Part shown: piece after piece, positions 12,453 through 26,450 of the stretch
How the letters are laid out: every line of letters begins with the position of its first letter
Numbering within the stretch: position 1 is the first letter of the stretch
NCBI GenBank assembly: GCA_022496185.1
Contig: WTXG01000008.1
Span: 434,001-498,000 of the forward strand
Direction of reading: 5' to 3'
Source of the DNA: Multifurca ochricompacta
Lineage: Eukaryota; Basidiomycota; Agaricomycetes; Russulales; Russulaceae
Length of the DNA: 64,000 nt
Notes under the pieces: generated by a model
The model's input: the letters and a program-made list of their open reading frames with translations, nothing else
What the model was told of the DNA's origin: nothing
The model's database searches: none
Made by a program: the position numbers and the translations under genes

Positions 12453-13976
12453 ATGGATAACACTATAGGAGTTCAAGTTCAAGGAGCTCAAGTAAAATTT
12501 ATCCCTGCGCTACATGAACAACGGCGCGCTTGGGTACTCGATATCCTCCGTCGTGAGGGTGTCACTTCGGTAGGATCATGCTCCTCAGTGTCGCTACGAT
12601 GACACGTCTAATAGTGTATTTCACAGGTGCTGGACGTTGGCTGTGGTGAGGGCATCCTTCTCCAGCACCTCACACACGCCGCGCCCTATCGCAACTATTC
12701 TTCCTCTACACCGGCCCCAGCAATACTTGAAAAACCTGAGTTTATCCATATTCGCGAGCTGCACGGTCTTGATATTTTGCACGACGACCTTTTGTATGCA
12801 ATCGACATAAATGCACCGCCCAAGCACGAATACGGCTGGACACGCTTCGAGAAATTGGATTTATCGATTTGGGAGGGCGGATTGCAGACACCAAATTCCG
12901 CCTTTAAGGGCATTGAATGCATCGTCGCAACGGAAGTGTAGGACACACCTCTATTTTGCACATTCTCTGACCAGCTGATGCCAAAGTCTAGAATTGAGCA
13001 TATCCCTGAAGACGTCCTTACCTTTTTTGCACCAGTCTTGCTCGGAAACTATGCCCCGCGTCTTCTTTTGCTTACGACACCCTCTTATGACTTCAATGCG
13101 TGCTTCCGAGCGCCAGGCGATAACAAATGGGGTTTCCCAGATCCGACCGAGCGCACTGACCGATTGTTTCGTCACCAGGACCACAAGTTCGAGTGGACCG
13201 TGGATGAATGCGTGGCGTGGTGTAGGGCAGTGGCTAAAGAATGGGGGTATGAAGTCATTATCGATGGTATAGGACGCTCGACCACCAGGGACCCATGGGG
13301 CCGTGACGGTGAGAAAGTGCGTGCCAGCCAAGCAATCACTTTCCGAAGGCGCGAAGGCAGCGAGTGGGCCACGACTCGCGCCACTAAATACGCAAGCTGG
13401 GCCTCGGGAAGGGTAGAATACGGTCAACCCCACAAGCTGTTGGTCACACATCAATTTGAGGCACACGAGGGCGCAGAGAAACCAGCATCGCGTGAAGACA
13501 TTGCCGCAGCCATCGAGATGACTGTTCAGGATATAGGGGCTTCCGACGTCACCGTATTCGAGCTCTGGCGCGAGGAGTCTGTATCGGCGCTCTGCGGTGG
13601 TTGGCTTGAGGTTTTGCTCGATGTCATAGACCAGGACGCGTCATTCATACTGCATAAGGAAGGCAAATGCGCGGAAGATTGGAGGGTGGAGCTCCCTGGT
13701 GTCGAGTTGCGGGGTAGAAACCCATGGCAGAACCAAGTCGAGAGGGACGACATCTGGGGAGATTGCCCCGAGATTGATGATGCTGAGAGATATGACGACG
13801 ACGAAGACTATGACGAAGAATACTGGGACGCAGGAGAGGCGGAGGTGATTGCTCTAGATCGGGTCCGAGATGAGGTGGGAGGCTGGGGCACAGAGGATGG
13901 TGACATCGATACCCTTAAAGCTTGGGCTGAGTGGAAGCCGGCGCCTGGCTGGATAGTAGAGGGTGGGTGGGATTAA
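12453..13976 (+). CDS. HEN1: HEN1-type small RNA 2'-O-methyltransferase
   Basis: Transfers a methyl group from SAM to the 3'-terminal 2'-OH of small RNAs, protecting them from tailing and decay. Three exons (12453-12569, 12627-12937, 12992-13976) give 470 residues, all in phase. The SAM site is VLDVGCGEG. The metal-binding signature of HEN1 is intact: TEVIEHI supplies two Glu and one His, split by the second intron, and HQDHKFEWTVDE supplies the further His, with the family substrate-side motif TTPSYDFNACF between. The C-terminal third holds an acidic stretch (YDDDEDYDEEYWD). An upstream in-frame ATG at 12363 would add 30 residues; ATG 12453 fits the domain start better. No Dicer or Argonaute is in this window. 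Confidence 0.93.
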
Positions 13977-14190
13977 GCACGCGGGTATAAAATATTCAGC
14001 ACAATGTACCAATACGGATTAACGATGAGCAAAACAAGGCATTTTTTGAATTTTTTTTGATTACACTAAGGTCGGACATGAAAAATAGAATATCTAAATG
14101 GGTATCGTGAACCCGAATTCTCGTTCAAATGGAATAGAGACGTACTTGAGAACCCCATCCAGAAGGGAAGGCCACACGGTATAGTGAACT

Positions 14191-14528
14191 TCAGTGTTCC
14201 AATGCAAAGTTTACTTTCGGAACTAATAACCATCCGATCGTCAGCACGTTTCCATACCATAGTGTATATGACGGGTAAGCGCACCTTCAAGGGGATGTAA
14301 CTGTGCTAAGTACGCAATGGCCCACATCAAGTAGCAGCATGCAAAAGTCAGCATTAGGCTGGTTCGGATGAGCCTGCGTGAAGTATATACGTTGAGAGAA
14401 CTGCGCAGCCGACCGGGGTGAATGGGAACACACGTTTGTTGAGGACCTTTGCGAACAAAGATCCAAGAGGCGGTCATAAGACCTGCGACGACAAAGAGGA
14501 CCACGACCACCGGAAATGCGGAAGCCAT
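14191..14528 (-). CDS. VMA9: V-type proton ATPase subunit e
   Basis: Small hydrophobic subunit of the membrane Vo sector of the vacuolar proton pump, needed for its assembly. Exons on the minus strand are 14434-14528, 14285-14373 and 14191-14222; phases agree and give 71 residues, typical of the family. Two membrane helices are plain: FPVVVVLFVVAGLMTASWIFV and LMLTFACCYLMWAIAYLAQL, joined by the conserved KGPQQTLIRTS loop. The C terminus HPLEVPKVNFALEH comes from the last 32-base exon. The unspliced frame inserts foreign residues after GPQQT, which is why the introns matter here. Confidence 0.93.
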
Positions 14529-15194
14529 CGTCTTAATACTGCTGACGGTGTACTAAACTGTGGGCGGGGGCTTAGGCGGCTTAGGTAGTGGCAGCGCGTA
14601 GGAACAGCAAAGTCATGTGATCACGCGTCTGGCATAATAGCACCCACAGTGATACTGTACTAATCCATTTAATCTTCTGAACATAAAACATTGATTTTTG
14701 ATGGATCTTGAGTAGCCATAAATAAAGAATTGTGTCCAGGTGCATATCTCCTTGGTCTGGGATGTCCCAGGCCAGTCATCCAAAATGCACAATGCAAGTA
14801 GAGAACTTGCACACATTTTCACAGTTAACCCACAGGTCACCCATTCCTATCACCCATCACTATGGGTATGGCCCATGTACAGGAACAGGACAGGTACCAA
14901 AGAAGATACCCACAGGTTACCCTTGCCAATCACTATGTGTGCATCAGTCTCCACATCACAATTGCAACAGTTCAGGCTTGGTCCCCCTTTTCTTATCTTC
15001 ATTGCCTTTGTAATTGGGGTTGATCACCCATTACAGTCAATACAGTCAAGACCAAGGGGCATAGAAACACATGGTTTTCCCACTCCCACTATATAAGGCA
15101 ACCAAATGTTATATGTAGTTCAGACAGAATCACGTGATCGTAGAGGGTATGGTGTAGTTAGAGGTAATGTGTAATGTAATGTGAGGGAAGGAAT
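14529..15194. other. Intergenic, no gene recognised
   Basis: Spacer between VMA9 and CYP51. It should contain the VMA9 promoter on the left and the CYP51 3' UTR on the right. Short repeated words (cccaca, cccat, caggt) occur at 14815-14950, but I found no terminal repeats or coding frame. Confidence 0.5.
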
Positions 15195-17178
<1,984 letters not shown>

Positions 17179-17388
17179 TGTGCTCGTCTGAAGAGAAAAG
17201 AAAAGTTGTGTTGTGTCACACGCGCGACTTAATAAATGAAAAATGAAAAATAAGGGAAAAAAAAATCGAACCATCGAACCATCGAACCATAAGTCATAAG
17301 TCTATTTGATCCCTCACTCAACACCTTCACCCCATTGCAAGTAATTATTGTTGGATACATTACTCAAATCAAAGTATAATTATTAGCA

Positions 17389-20252
17389 CTAGCTATAGCC
17401 ATGCTTTGGCTTCAGCCTGAGCATAGGATGTGCTGTTAACATAATTTTGTCTACTGTCATTGCAACCTCTGCTCCAATCTCCTGCTCGACCTCTGCACCT
17501 TCCAAGATCCCAAATAATCCAAGATATGGGATGTGCACCTCCTGAACCCACGTCCCGCGAAAAATGTCTTGCCTCGCGCGTGCAGTTACCCGTCCAATCA
17601 TTGTCTTCACAGAATTATACGTCCCGGTGTCTCGGCCACTCTCCTTCCATCGCTTGACGAAACTCAACGCCCACCACTTGCGATGCGATTGTTCTAGCCA
17701 TTTCCACCTGTGCTCCTTTGCACCAATATTGTTGAAGGTGGTCTGCATCTCCGAGGTGCTAAATAGCGGCTCGTTGTGGAGTAGCGCGTGCTTGATTTGC
17801 CAGTGGGTGACGAGATCCCCATAGCGGCGCAGTGGCGATGTCGCCCTAGTATACCCCTCACCCTCCGCCACGCCTAAAGTCCAGTGCTCTGCAGGCTCCA
17901 AGGTGTACCGGCTCAACGGGAATTGTACTCCATGCGTCGCACATCAAAAAAGTCCACCCAGCCGTTCTTGTCCCGCAATTTAAGCAAGTCTGCAATCACC
18001 TCCTCATTTCCTACTGGCGCGGCCAGTGACCGCCGCATGAGTGGGATCTCATGGTCGCGTCCAAAAAGCGAAGCGACACGATTTGCAACTTGGGCAGCCT
18101 CGGCAACGATTTGGCGCGACCCTGAAGGCATAGGCCCTCGAACTGAATAAGAAATTTGCGGGCCTCCAAGAAATAGCCCCGGCTGAATGAGGTCAACCGC
18201 ACCGACAGGGAGCGGTTTTGGTGAGACGTTCAGTTCAGCACGTCTCAAACCATAAGAGAAGGTAGACGTGCTGAGTCGACGTGCCACCACGCGCTTGGAG
18301 AAGAGGTCGAGTAAGCGAATGTTTTCTATATCAGCAATCGTTAGGTTTGGGGGGGTCGGAGTTGGCTCCATGGTCCGGCCAAATGGGAATGTCGTGTCAT
18401 TAGAGTCGAATGACATTGCCGCATCAACATCATCGTATTTTAATATGCGCACATTTCGGACAATACCCGGACGGACCTTGTAGTCAACGATGTCACCGTT
18501 CGAATCGACCTTGGCGCTGAAAGTCATCACATTTTCAGGCTTGCCATTTAACGCCGCGTGGCCAAGCTAAGTCCGCCATTTACGACAGAATCTGGGAGCA
18601 TGGGTCGAGAGCTATGATGGAAGTAGAGCGTATGTGTAGCATCACAAGCACGACGAGCTATTGTGTGTGTGGGTGGGAGTATGGAAGTGGGATCCGCGAC
18701 ATGCACATGAACCCAAAGATTAGAAGGGTCAGACGCGTCACGCTCGACGGATATACCATCGTCAAGTTCCTGGGCTCCGTAATCATCGATTGTATAAACA
18801 GTGAGTTGCCCAAAGTCATGGCGGATGGACTCCAGTGGATCGGAGGGGTAGAGGTCGTCCGGGCCAAGATCAGGGGAAGTTGCAACTGATTTAGTAATCC
18901 CTTTAACCACGGGAGGTATGGCCTTTGGAGTGGCCGCTGTGAGGGCTGGTTGGGCTTCCCTGAGCGATGCAATGTCTTGCCATGGTGGGAGCACCCCAAG
19001 GTCTACAAGAAACTGGCGCACCTGCGCCGAGTCGACATCGCCCTTGTACAACCCCAGACCTTTTATTATATCACAAATAAGGGGGGTATAAGGGTCGGTC
19101 TGAACAGAGCGTATGTCCACCAAGGAATCGAGGAAAAAGCGGATGAATAGTTGATCGTCCTCAGTGAAGGCGAGGTTCATTGCAGGACTATAGGATGGGG
19201 CGTGATTTTTGAAATTTGTGGACATCTTCCGCAACTCGGCAATAGTTTCCTTAGCACGCATCGCGAACTGTTTGACACGGGGGCTGCTGGTACGCATCAA
19301 TTGTCGGACGCGGTCGAAACGATCGACCTGGGCACGAGGTCTCACGTAGAATGTTTGAGATGACAAAAAGTTGTGACTGTCTACAACGAACATTTGAGAG
19401 TGCTTCATCAAACGAGAGTATACTGCGTGCAGAACTAGGTTGTGGTCCAGGTGCTGGACGTTCAGAAGCTTTGCCGCTTCCGCAACAGTGACAGAGGCCC
19501 AGGCTTCCTCGTCAGGTGCACTACTTGTGGGTACACATTATTGAACAGCGCGGAATACCCGTTGAAAAGACCTTCAGCGGATTTACTGAATGCGCGCACT
19601 TTCTCTGCTACAGATATGCGCGCCATGAGCTCTTTGGAATTGACCGGTGTATCTTCGACACCACACCGTTTGATGTGGAAAGGGTCGATGAATTTTGGGA
19701 CAGCGTAGAGAATATCATGAGCAAGATGGGTTATAATACGCCCATCGACCATGAGTGTCTGGACTCCGTTCCGTCCCTCGTTGTGGACCTCTCGTAGTAT
19801 GACACCAATGAGGGGAAAGCTCTTCCTGGTACAACAAGCTCTATTCGTCATTCATCAGAGTAGCTCACAATTCACTCACCAACGAACTTCTACTAGCGTT
19901 CCAGGGCTTACGGCTAATGACCGATCGAGGATACCTTCCTCGAGTTGTGCCATCATAGGTGAAACTTGAAAACCATTTTCCACGGCCGCAGGAAAACACT
20001 GTTCATCCAGAATAGAGTTGACGAGTCTCAGCTCAGTAGCGCGACGTGTTTTGGCGGGAACCGGTCTAGCTCTGCGGGATGTGGCAGCCTTCAGGAAGTT
20101 GAGCGCAGAACCATTCAACGCCTGCTTAGTTGCTTTGGTGACATTCTTTGAGGTTAATGTCGACCGTTTCCGGAAGGCTTTTGGTACCAGGAGTGATGGT
20201 GTGAGTGGGAAGTGAAGGAGGGTGCAAGCCCTCCTACGCGTACGCGATGCAT
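17389..20252 (-). CDS. Mitochondrial RNB (RNase II) exoribonuclease, cyt-4/Dss1-like, with apparent frameshifts
   Basis: Fungal homologues are 3'-5' exoribonucleases of the mitochondrial degradosome. The RNB domain is clear: DDYGAQELDDGISVERD supplies the acidic metal ligands, then WVHVHVADPTS, RRACDATHTLY, FSAKV, and the hallmark RATSPLRRYGDLVTHWQ. An intron at 19826-19879 joins VEVRW to KSFPLIGV. The best start is ATG 20252 (MHRVRVGGLAP), which resembles a mitochondrial presequence. The reading frame breaks at four places where one extra base restores family sequence: 20220-20222, about 19530, about 18566 and about 17920. Short-intron explanations fail for the last two and are weak for the others. 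Either the gene is a recent pseudogene or, more likely given the rest of the window, the assembly lacks single bases. Confidence 0.85.
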
Positions 20253-20371
20253 CCGATGGAAAGGTGTGTTGTTGGCAATAGCGGATCGGACCCGTAGGCC
20301 CCGCCTTTCTGTTTATTAGTCACGCGCCTTTGGATACGGTTACCTCCAAGGCGGGCTAGTGCAACTTGGTT

Positions 20372-21388
20372 ATGTTCAAGCGCGTCGACAGACGGCTCAA
20401 GCGCAAGGAGGAGGAGGAAAGGCTCGGTTTGGATGACGACGAGAGGGAAGTTCTAGGATTACACCACACCGACTCATCAGAGTCAGAATCCGATTCACCT
20501 TCATCCTCATCTGCTTCCACTTCCTCCTCACTTGAACAAACTTCGACCGGGCACGGTGCACCTTCAGTCAACAAGAGGAAGCGAAGAGCTTCTTCGCATT
20601 CACGCAGCGAAAATGAAGAGGATGAGGAGTTGGGCAGTGACCATGAAATTGATTCTCCTCTGACTGTTGCTTCTGCCCTTAACGAGCCCGTTCAGCTCAT
20701 CAGATCCTATCCTGAAGCTTGGGTCTGCGTTTTCTGTCCAAACAAGATTCTGAAGCACGCGGCCATGGTAAAAGTTCACGAGGCCTCACGAGCACGTACG
20801 CTACAAATGCGGGATGGCCATCATACTTAGAAATTTCTCGCAGATTCACCAACATCGCTTCAAGCGTATACAAGAACTCGCTTCGGGGTTTAGTCCGCAT
20901 GAAGATATCAGAACGTTACTCCTCAAATCGACCGTAGAGTCGCAACCACCCTTATCACGCAGAGCGGAGCAGAAGGTGCGTGTGCATCCAAGCATTGTAC
21001 GCTCTTTAAGTCATTGTGCGAACATAACAGAAATATAGACAAGTGAAATTGAAGGAGAGACGTAACAGAGTCAAGGAAAAGAAAGCAGCAGCTATGCCCC
21101 CGCGAACGTAGAGAAGGGGGCCAAAACGGCCGACACAAGAACAATTCAAGAACTGGCTCTTGTTACAGATGAAGCAGTGCGGCCCACAAAGCGCTCGAAG
21201 CCGCACTGAGCAGGGCATCTGTGGAAAGTCCGAGTATGCACAACACCACCCCTCAAGTAGGGGTGAAGAAACGCAACAGTGCAGCTCGGCAAAGCAGGGA
21301 GACTACAAAAAGCCACGTACCTGGCAAGAGAAAGAGGAAGGTACAGAGGGACGATGGCTCTACACCTACTAAAGGTCGTGATGTATGA
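20372..21388 (+). CDS. Lys/Ser-rich putative nuclear protein with C2H2-like motif, frame-disrupted
   Basis: Exons 20372-20795, 20844-20975 and 21031-21388. The start MFKRVDRRLKRKEEEERLG is followed by an acidic Ser-rich stretch. A zinc-finger-like segment CVFCPNKILKHAAMVKVH is followed by basic helices (HQHRFKRIQELA, KERRNRVKEKKAAAMPP) and a basic C terminus (GKRKRKVQRDDGSTPTKGRDV). This composition fits a nucleolar or chromatin protein; I cannot name the family. The third exon needs one extra base in the C run 21097-21101 and another near 21178 to stay open to the stop at 21386-21388. The exon 1-2 phase also does not match cleanly, so that junction is provisional. Confidence 0.6.
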
Positions 21389-23158
21389 TAAGTCCGCGCC
21401 TTGCACCTTGATAATTCTATCAGGGGTCCAACCGCGTGCGGTGCTCAGTCACAGTTCGCGCATTCATTATGCGTAACTTGAAACCATTAATATCTGGAAG
21501 GGATCTGCAAGAGAGGGATGACAGCAAGTATCAGTAGTGGCAAGGACAAAGAACAAGAAGGGAGGTCTGGTGCCTTTCCACCAAGACCATGAATTGGAAC
21601 AATTCCCGACGTCCCAGATGTGCTGGGCGACTGAATCAATTATGATTGTGTCTCGCGCGTCCTGACGGAAGAGCTTTAGAATTTCTGCTTAAACAAGCAG
21701 TGACTCGGCTACTTATGACGAGCTGATAGCATAGCCGTCTGGCGCTTCGAAGAGATAAACACTGACATCCTCAAACTATGGATCATGTCGACACTACACG
21801 AATGGCTCATATAAAATTAAGACATCCTATGCCTCGAGTCTGAGCGTGGCTCAAGACATCACATCAAAGCGTAGTCTCTGGCACTCCCAGCGGCCTACTC
21901 CCAAATATGAACAAAAAAAAACATGAAGATACGCCACCTTTCTGGATAGGTTCTTCTCCAATTCGCGAGGGCACCTCTCACCCCTTCGAGTCATCGAACA
22001 ATTTTACGATGGCCAGTATTAGAGCTGCCACTAAGGTCGTCTTTCTCAGAGAAGTACTCCTTGTCGTTGTAGGGCTTCTTCTGCCATCGGACGACCCCCA
22101 GGGCATCCTTTCCAGGGTCACTCAATCCTTTGGTACAATACCACGGGGCGTTCCGGTGATGGCCAGCAAGAATGTTGCGCCGTCAGAATTCGCAGGGTTG
22201 GTTAATCATCTTTGGGAGCCATTAAATCCCGCGACGATGTAAGTTCCACCATCATCAGTCCCAGCGAAATTCGCTTGCTGTACGGCCATATTCGCAAATG
22301 AGGACATTGGCTTTCAGGTCGACGGACGAACGGATGCGGCCAGCGCCAGTGTCTTTTCAAGCCAAGCTAATCAGTATTATTCTGGCTGAGCTATGGACTC
22401 CTGGAAGCAGGGTGGAAGGAACAGGCTGTCTTTCTGGGTGGAGGCTTGCTGGCCCGGTGACAGTCATAATTGGGGACTCAAACCCGAAGGTCGCGTGCGT
22501 CCTTGGTGTACCCGCACCATCTTCTGCGCGGAGCGGAAGACCCACTGTTTCTCGGAGAAAGCTGGAGATCCAACTTTCCCCGCAATTCGTCTGGGATCTG
22601 GGAGGTACGTTACTGACTACGAAGGCAGGGAAACACGCCACGGCCACGGTGACTTCTTCCTCGTCATCACAGTTCAGCTACTTCAGTATCTCACCCTTCG
22701 TCACTGGATCACCGTTTCTGGAGATAATAAAGTATATGACGGCCCTAACCCGACTATTCTTCGTGCTCTCGACGATAGCATCCCCCACAAGACGCTTCAT
22801 TTGTTCATTTCACGAATATCAGGGCGCAAATCACGTCCTTCGTAGAGTGTTTGGGTGTCATAGCATGACGAAAAGCCCTCATAGTGTAAAAGCATACCGA
22901 TGCTCAACATGTTATAACAGTTGGTCGCAGAGCAACTGAGAGTCTCTTTCCTGTTTATGAAGTCCTTTTGTCCTCAGAACAGGAGGAAAAAGCAGCCACA
23001 CTCCGAAAGGGCAATGGCAATGATGACATTGCCACGCCCTGACGATGACGCTACCCTAGTGTAGGTATCGTATTGGGCGATGGTCCTTTCTCTAACACAG
23101 AAAAAAACCCTAATAGAAATATAAAAAATGGCCCTAAGATTCGACACTTGATTGACAA
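21389..23158. other. Long stretch without a confident gene
   Basis: About 1.8 kb between a plus-strand and a minus-strand gene, so it holds two 3' ends. Overlapping frames are open on the plus strand between 22298 and 22939 (up to 213 codons) and on the minus strand at 22357-22647. None shows a recognisable domain. Minus-strand triplets at about 22000-22140 read like a compositionally normal protein segment (DPGKDALGVVRWQKKPYND). A degenerate or unrecognised gene is possible. Confidence 0.35.
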
Positions 23159-24803
23159 TCAAGCGGAGTGCAGCAGGCGCTCCACTACATTGAGGACCTG
23201 GTTGCGGGTGAGTAATAGTAGCAAGGGTTGCATATAAAGCAAAGCCACCTGATGAATGTCGGGTCGTTCCTGGGGGTTGACTTTCAACAAAGTGTCAATA
23301 AGAGCTTTCATTCCTTGTGAGTAATTTGATGCTGGGTGTTTGTATCGTGCATTGAGCACAGCCATGGCTATCGAGCCACCTTGTTCTGTTGTTTGGGTGT
23401 TCTCGAAGGGTGAGTGGAGGTATGCGAGGGCAAACAGAACGCAGCCTAACGACTGTGTGGTGTCAAACGCGTTAGTGGAAGAGAGTTGAGAGATCTAGCG
23501 TACCCAAATGTCAACTTTTTCATCTAGAGTTGTTCCTGTCTTGACATCGAATAACTCAGGAGCGCGGTACGCCATGGTACTATGCTCGGCAGCGATGTCT
23601 TGTTGTAGCAGAGCTTGGGAGCGATTCTCGATTGGTATCCGTGCTTTCATGCAGCTACCGAGATCCATCAAGATCGGGGTCACACCGTCATCCGCAATCA
23701 TAACTTTCTATTCGCGCCGTGACTACAGCATCAATGAGCAGACGGGCAAAGCTGCTCACCCTGGCTTGAGGTCGCGGTGCGCATAAGGGACAAGCTCGCC
23801 TGAATCATCTTGTGCAGGATCTTCATCATCTTCGCCAAGACGCTGCTTTGATACAAGCGGTATAGTCGCAGCATCGAGTGTGTGGGACCTCGGCCCATAC
23901 GAGTACCCGCTTTCGGCATCACCTTCGGGGTGCGGAAACATCTCGGTGTCTTCGTGACCATCATCGCTCCCTGGTGCTGGGGGTGACTGACTCGACGGAG
24001 AAGAGCCAGTGTGTGACTTTGCAAGGCGGTAGGTGTGCATAGCGCGGACGGCCTCGCAAGTACCTTTGAAAAGGCGCAAAAGGTGTCGTTCGGAAAAGCG
24101 CTCGCCTGTCTGGCTATACGTGTTTATTACATCTTGTAAGTTTCCGCGCTGCACTGGAAGTCAGAATTACGAGGGGAGGTTGAACGAGACGCAGGAAAGC
24201 GGGCCTTGTAGAGTGGGAGGAAGAGATAGACATTTTGCCCTCCCCGTCAGGGTCTTGCAATACGGCTGAGTCCTACAGCAGGTCAGCCCTTGTGGTCATG
24301 AAGACAAATCATACACACATATAATCGGATGATGTTGGAGTGTCTAGTATACAGGTCGGCAGCCAAGACGAGTGAACGCAGATACTGAAAACGCACTTGA
24401 ATCTTCGGTACGCTGCGACTTCGCGCATAACTTCCTCGACGCCTTCAGAGCCAGTTGGGCATCTAATCTTTTTCAGAGCAAACTCTTTCTAGGCCAATGT
24501 ATTCCGCGTCAGCGGTGATACCCCAGAGATGGCATACTTACACCGCTAGTCTCATCTTGTGCGAGATAGACAAAAGAAAAACCACCTTCTCCCAAGACCT
24601 TAGGAATCTTGACTACGGAGACTGTGAGCCGCTTGACGTCCTCGCCATACAATATGCACAATAGTGTACGCACAGACACGACCATTGATTTTAAGCCTGG
24701 TTTGTTGCTGGCAGACACAGCCGGAGATGAGGGAAAGTATATCCTTTGCATGAAACTTGATATTCTCGAATGTGTGATGAAATGAAGAAGGAAACGAATC
24801 CAT
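23159..24803 (-). CDS. STK16/Env7-type serine/threonine kinase
   Basis: NAK-family membrane-associated kinase; yeast Env7 acts at the vacuole and human STK16 at the Golgi. Eight exons on the minus strand: 24674-24803, 24542-24621, 24397-24488, 24319-24343 (25 bases), 24205-24272, 23760-24148, 23504-23707 and 23159-23452. Motifs are VLGEGGFSFVYLAQD (Gly loop), FALKKIRC (catalytic Lys), RHLLRLFKGTCEAVRAMH, AHRDLKPG, ILMDLGSC (DLG instead of DFG, normal for this family), MAYRAPELF, and VDIWSLGCVLFALAYL. Exon 5 needs one extra A in the run 24233-24236 to read YLFLPLYK. The junction after HRDLKPG also lacks one base. About 70 low-complexity residues are inserted just before HRD. The 24149-24204 intron appears GC-AG. 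Confidence 0.92.
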
Positions 24804-26450
24804 GGCGAGATGTGTGTGTGATAAACCGCGTTGGCAGTGGAATTAGCAGGATTGGATGAGGATATGATGGGATGGAGACCTATTGAGCCGGTTACTCACG
24901 TGACGAATAGACCGTTGCCGAGTGACCTGATCGCTCTCCTCTAGAAATCGACAGGCAAAATATCCTGGCCATTGGATATGACCCCCGCATGCGAGTGCGT
25001 ATTTGCGGTGGGCGGCGAAAACTTTGGTGTGTCGACTGCAGTTGAGGCGCCCCCATCTATGCTTCAGTCTGACTTGTTCCTCACGGGTCTCGCCAACAAC
25101 TCCATTTCTTTCATATTACCTGCTTGTCTCCTTGGTTATGTGCACCATTTCTGTCGACCACTCCACTCTTGTTCCTATCAATCCCACTCACTTGTCCCCA
25201 GCCTGTTTGGTTCCGTCCGCAGACAGCCTCACTACTCGCGCGGTTTTTCCCTTCCTTAATCGCGTTTTCGAACACACGAAATCTGTCTTCCGATCCATAC
25301 TTTTGCATCAGAGAAGACAGCAGAAAGGGTGACAAAAAAATCGATGCGCGTACCCCCAAACGGACACAGTGACCCGGAGGGTGTCGGTAGATCATAATCA
25401 TTCCATGGCACTCCAGGCTCAGTGCTATCGGCCATTACGTGGGAAACTGGGGTTATCTAATCCTTTTGGTGCCCAATCCTTCTGGCTATTCTAATCGGCA
25501 TCGAAGGCATTCTTTCTGGCCTGACAAGCAGCAGCGCTCAGGTTGCTGTCGTGGTTCGCTTTCTGCAACAGCACCTCTAAGGGGGGGGGGGTCCTGCAAT
25601 CATTGGTCTCAAGGTTTTCCCATTGGGGACTGGTGCTGATCTACGGAAGCGCAGCGCGGCTATGTTATGGACCAGGGGGAGGAAGACTGGATTCAACTGG
25701 TTCATTCTACTTTCCCGAGATGACGGGAGGATTTCTTTGATGAGGCCAACGTTTTTAAACCCATCATTCGCGATGGCTCGTATCTAGTTGCTGGAAGATG
25801 ATGGTGTTTGTAAAGGGAGCCTTGGTCTTTTGTGCTGCCTGTGCCATCCTTGTCAAGAGGTGAAAAGCGAACGCCAAACCTTGCCACAGCACAACCGACA
25901 ACCGAGACTACAATCTTCCACTAACCGCGATCCGTTATCATCTTCAGGCGTCTGAAGCGAGTGTAAATGAGATCCTTAAGACCATAATCCTGGCAGACTT
26001 CTTACTCGCCGTTGCTGTCCGGTTACTCGGGTCGTCTCCGGTCACGATGGGGTATATGTATTCATGGCAGTCTGGCTTTATCACACCTCTGATTCACGTT
26101 TTTACCGCTCGCGTCCATTGTATTCACACAACTCTCGGATGTTTGTGGATTCTGTAACTGCTCCAGGCTGTGCTTGGTGGTGCAACATTGAAATTACGAG
26201 ATGAGTTTACTCACCGACTGATGAGAACGGCCGTGTATGCCGTTCCACTTAGCAGTCTATTGTCAGTGGTTAAGTATCCGGTTCTGCAGCCTAAGTACTG
26301 TACAATGTGTATACGTGTCACCAGACTCGGATGTGCTAATAAGGGCGGCTGGAAAATCCCTGTAACAAAGTCGGCAGGCTGCCTTCTTGTGTTTACAGAC
26401 CCGTCATGATCACCAAGCCTGCACTGAAGTGCATGTAGAATTTCTCCATG
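24804..26450. other. Long stretch without a confident gene
   Basis: About 1.6 kb between the kinase start and the stop of the gene at 26451. Short open frames occur but no family motif. A run of 11 G lies at about 25579-25589. Downstream, 25650-25800 has a coding-like plus-strand string (FFDEANVFKPIIRDGSYLV) broken by stops, which may be a relic. Confidence 0.4.

Noticed and set aside
12363..12453. Upstream ATG extending HEN1 by 30 residues
   Set aside because: The added residues look unlike the family; ATG 12453 directly precedes the domain.
14815..15100. Possible transposon ends in the repeated ccc/cag words
   Set aside because: No terminal inverted repeats, target-site duplication or transposase frame could be found.
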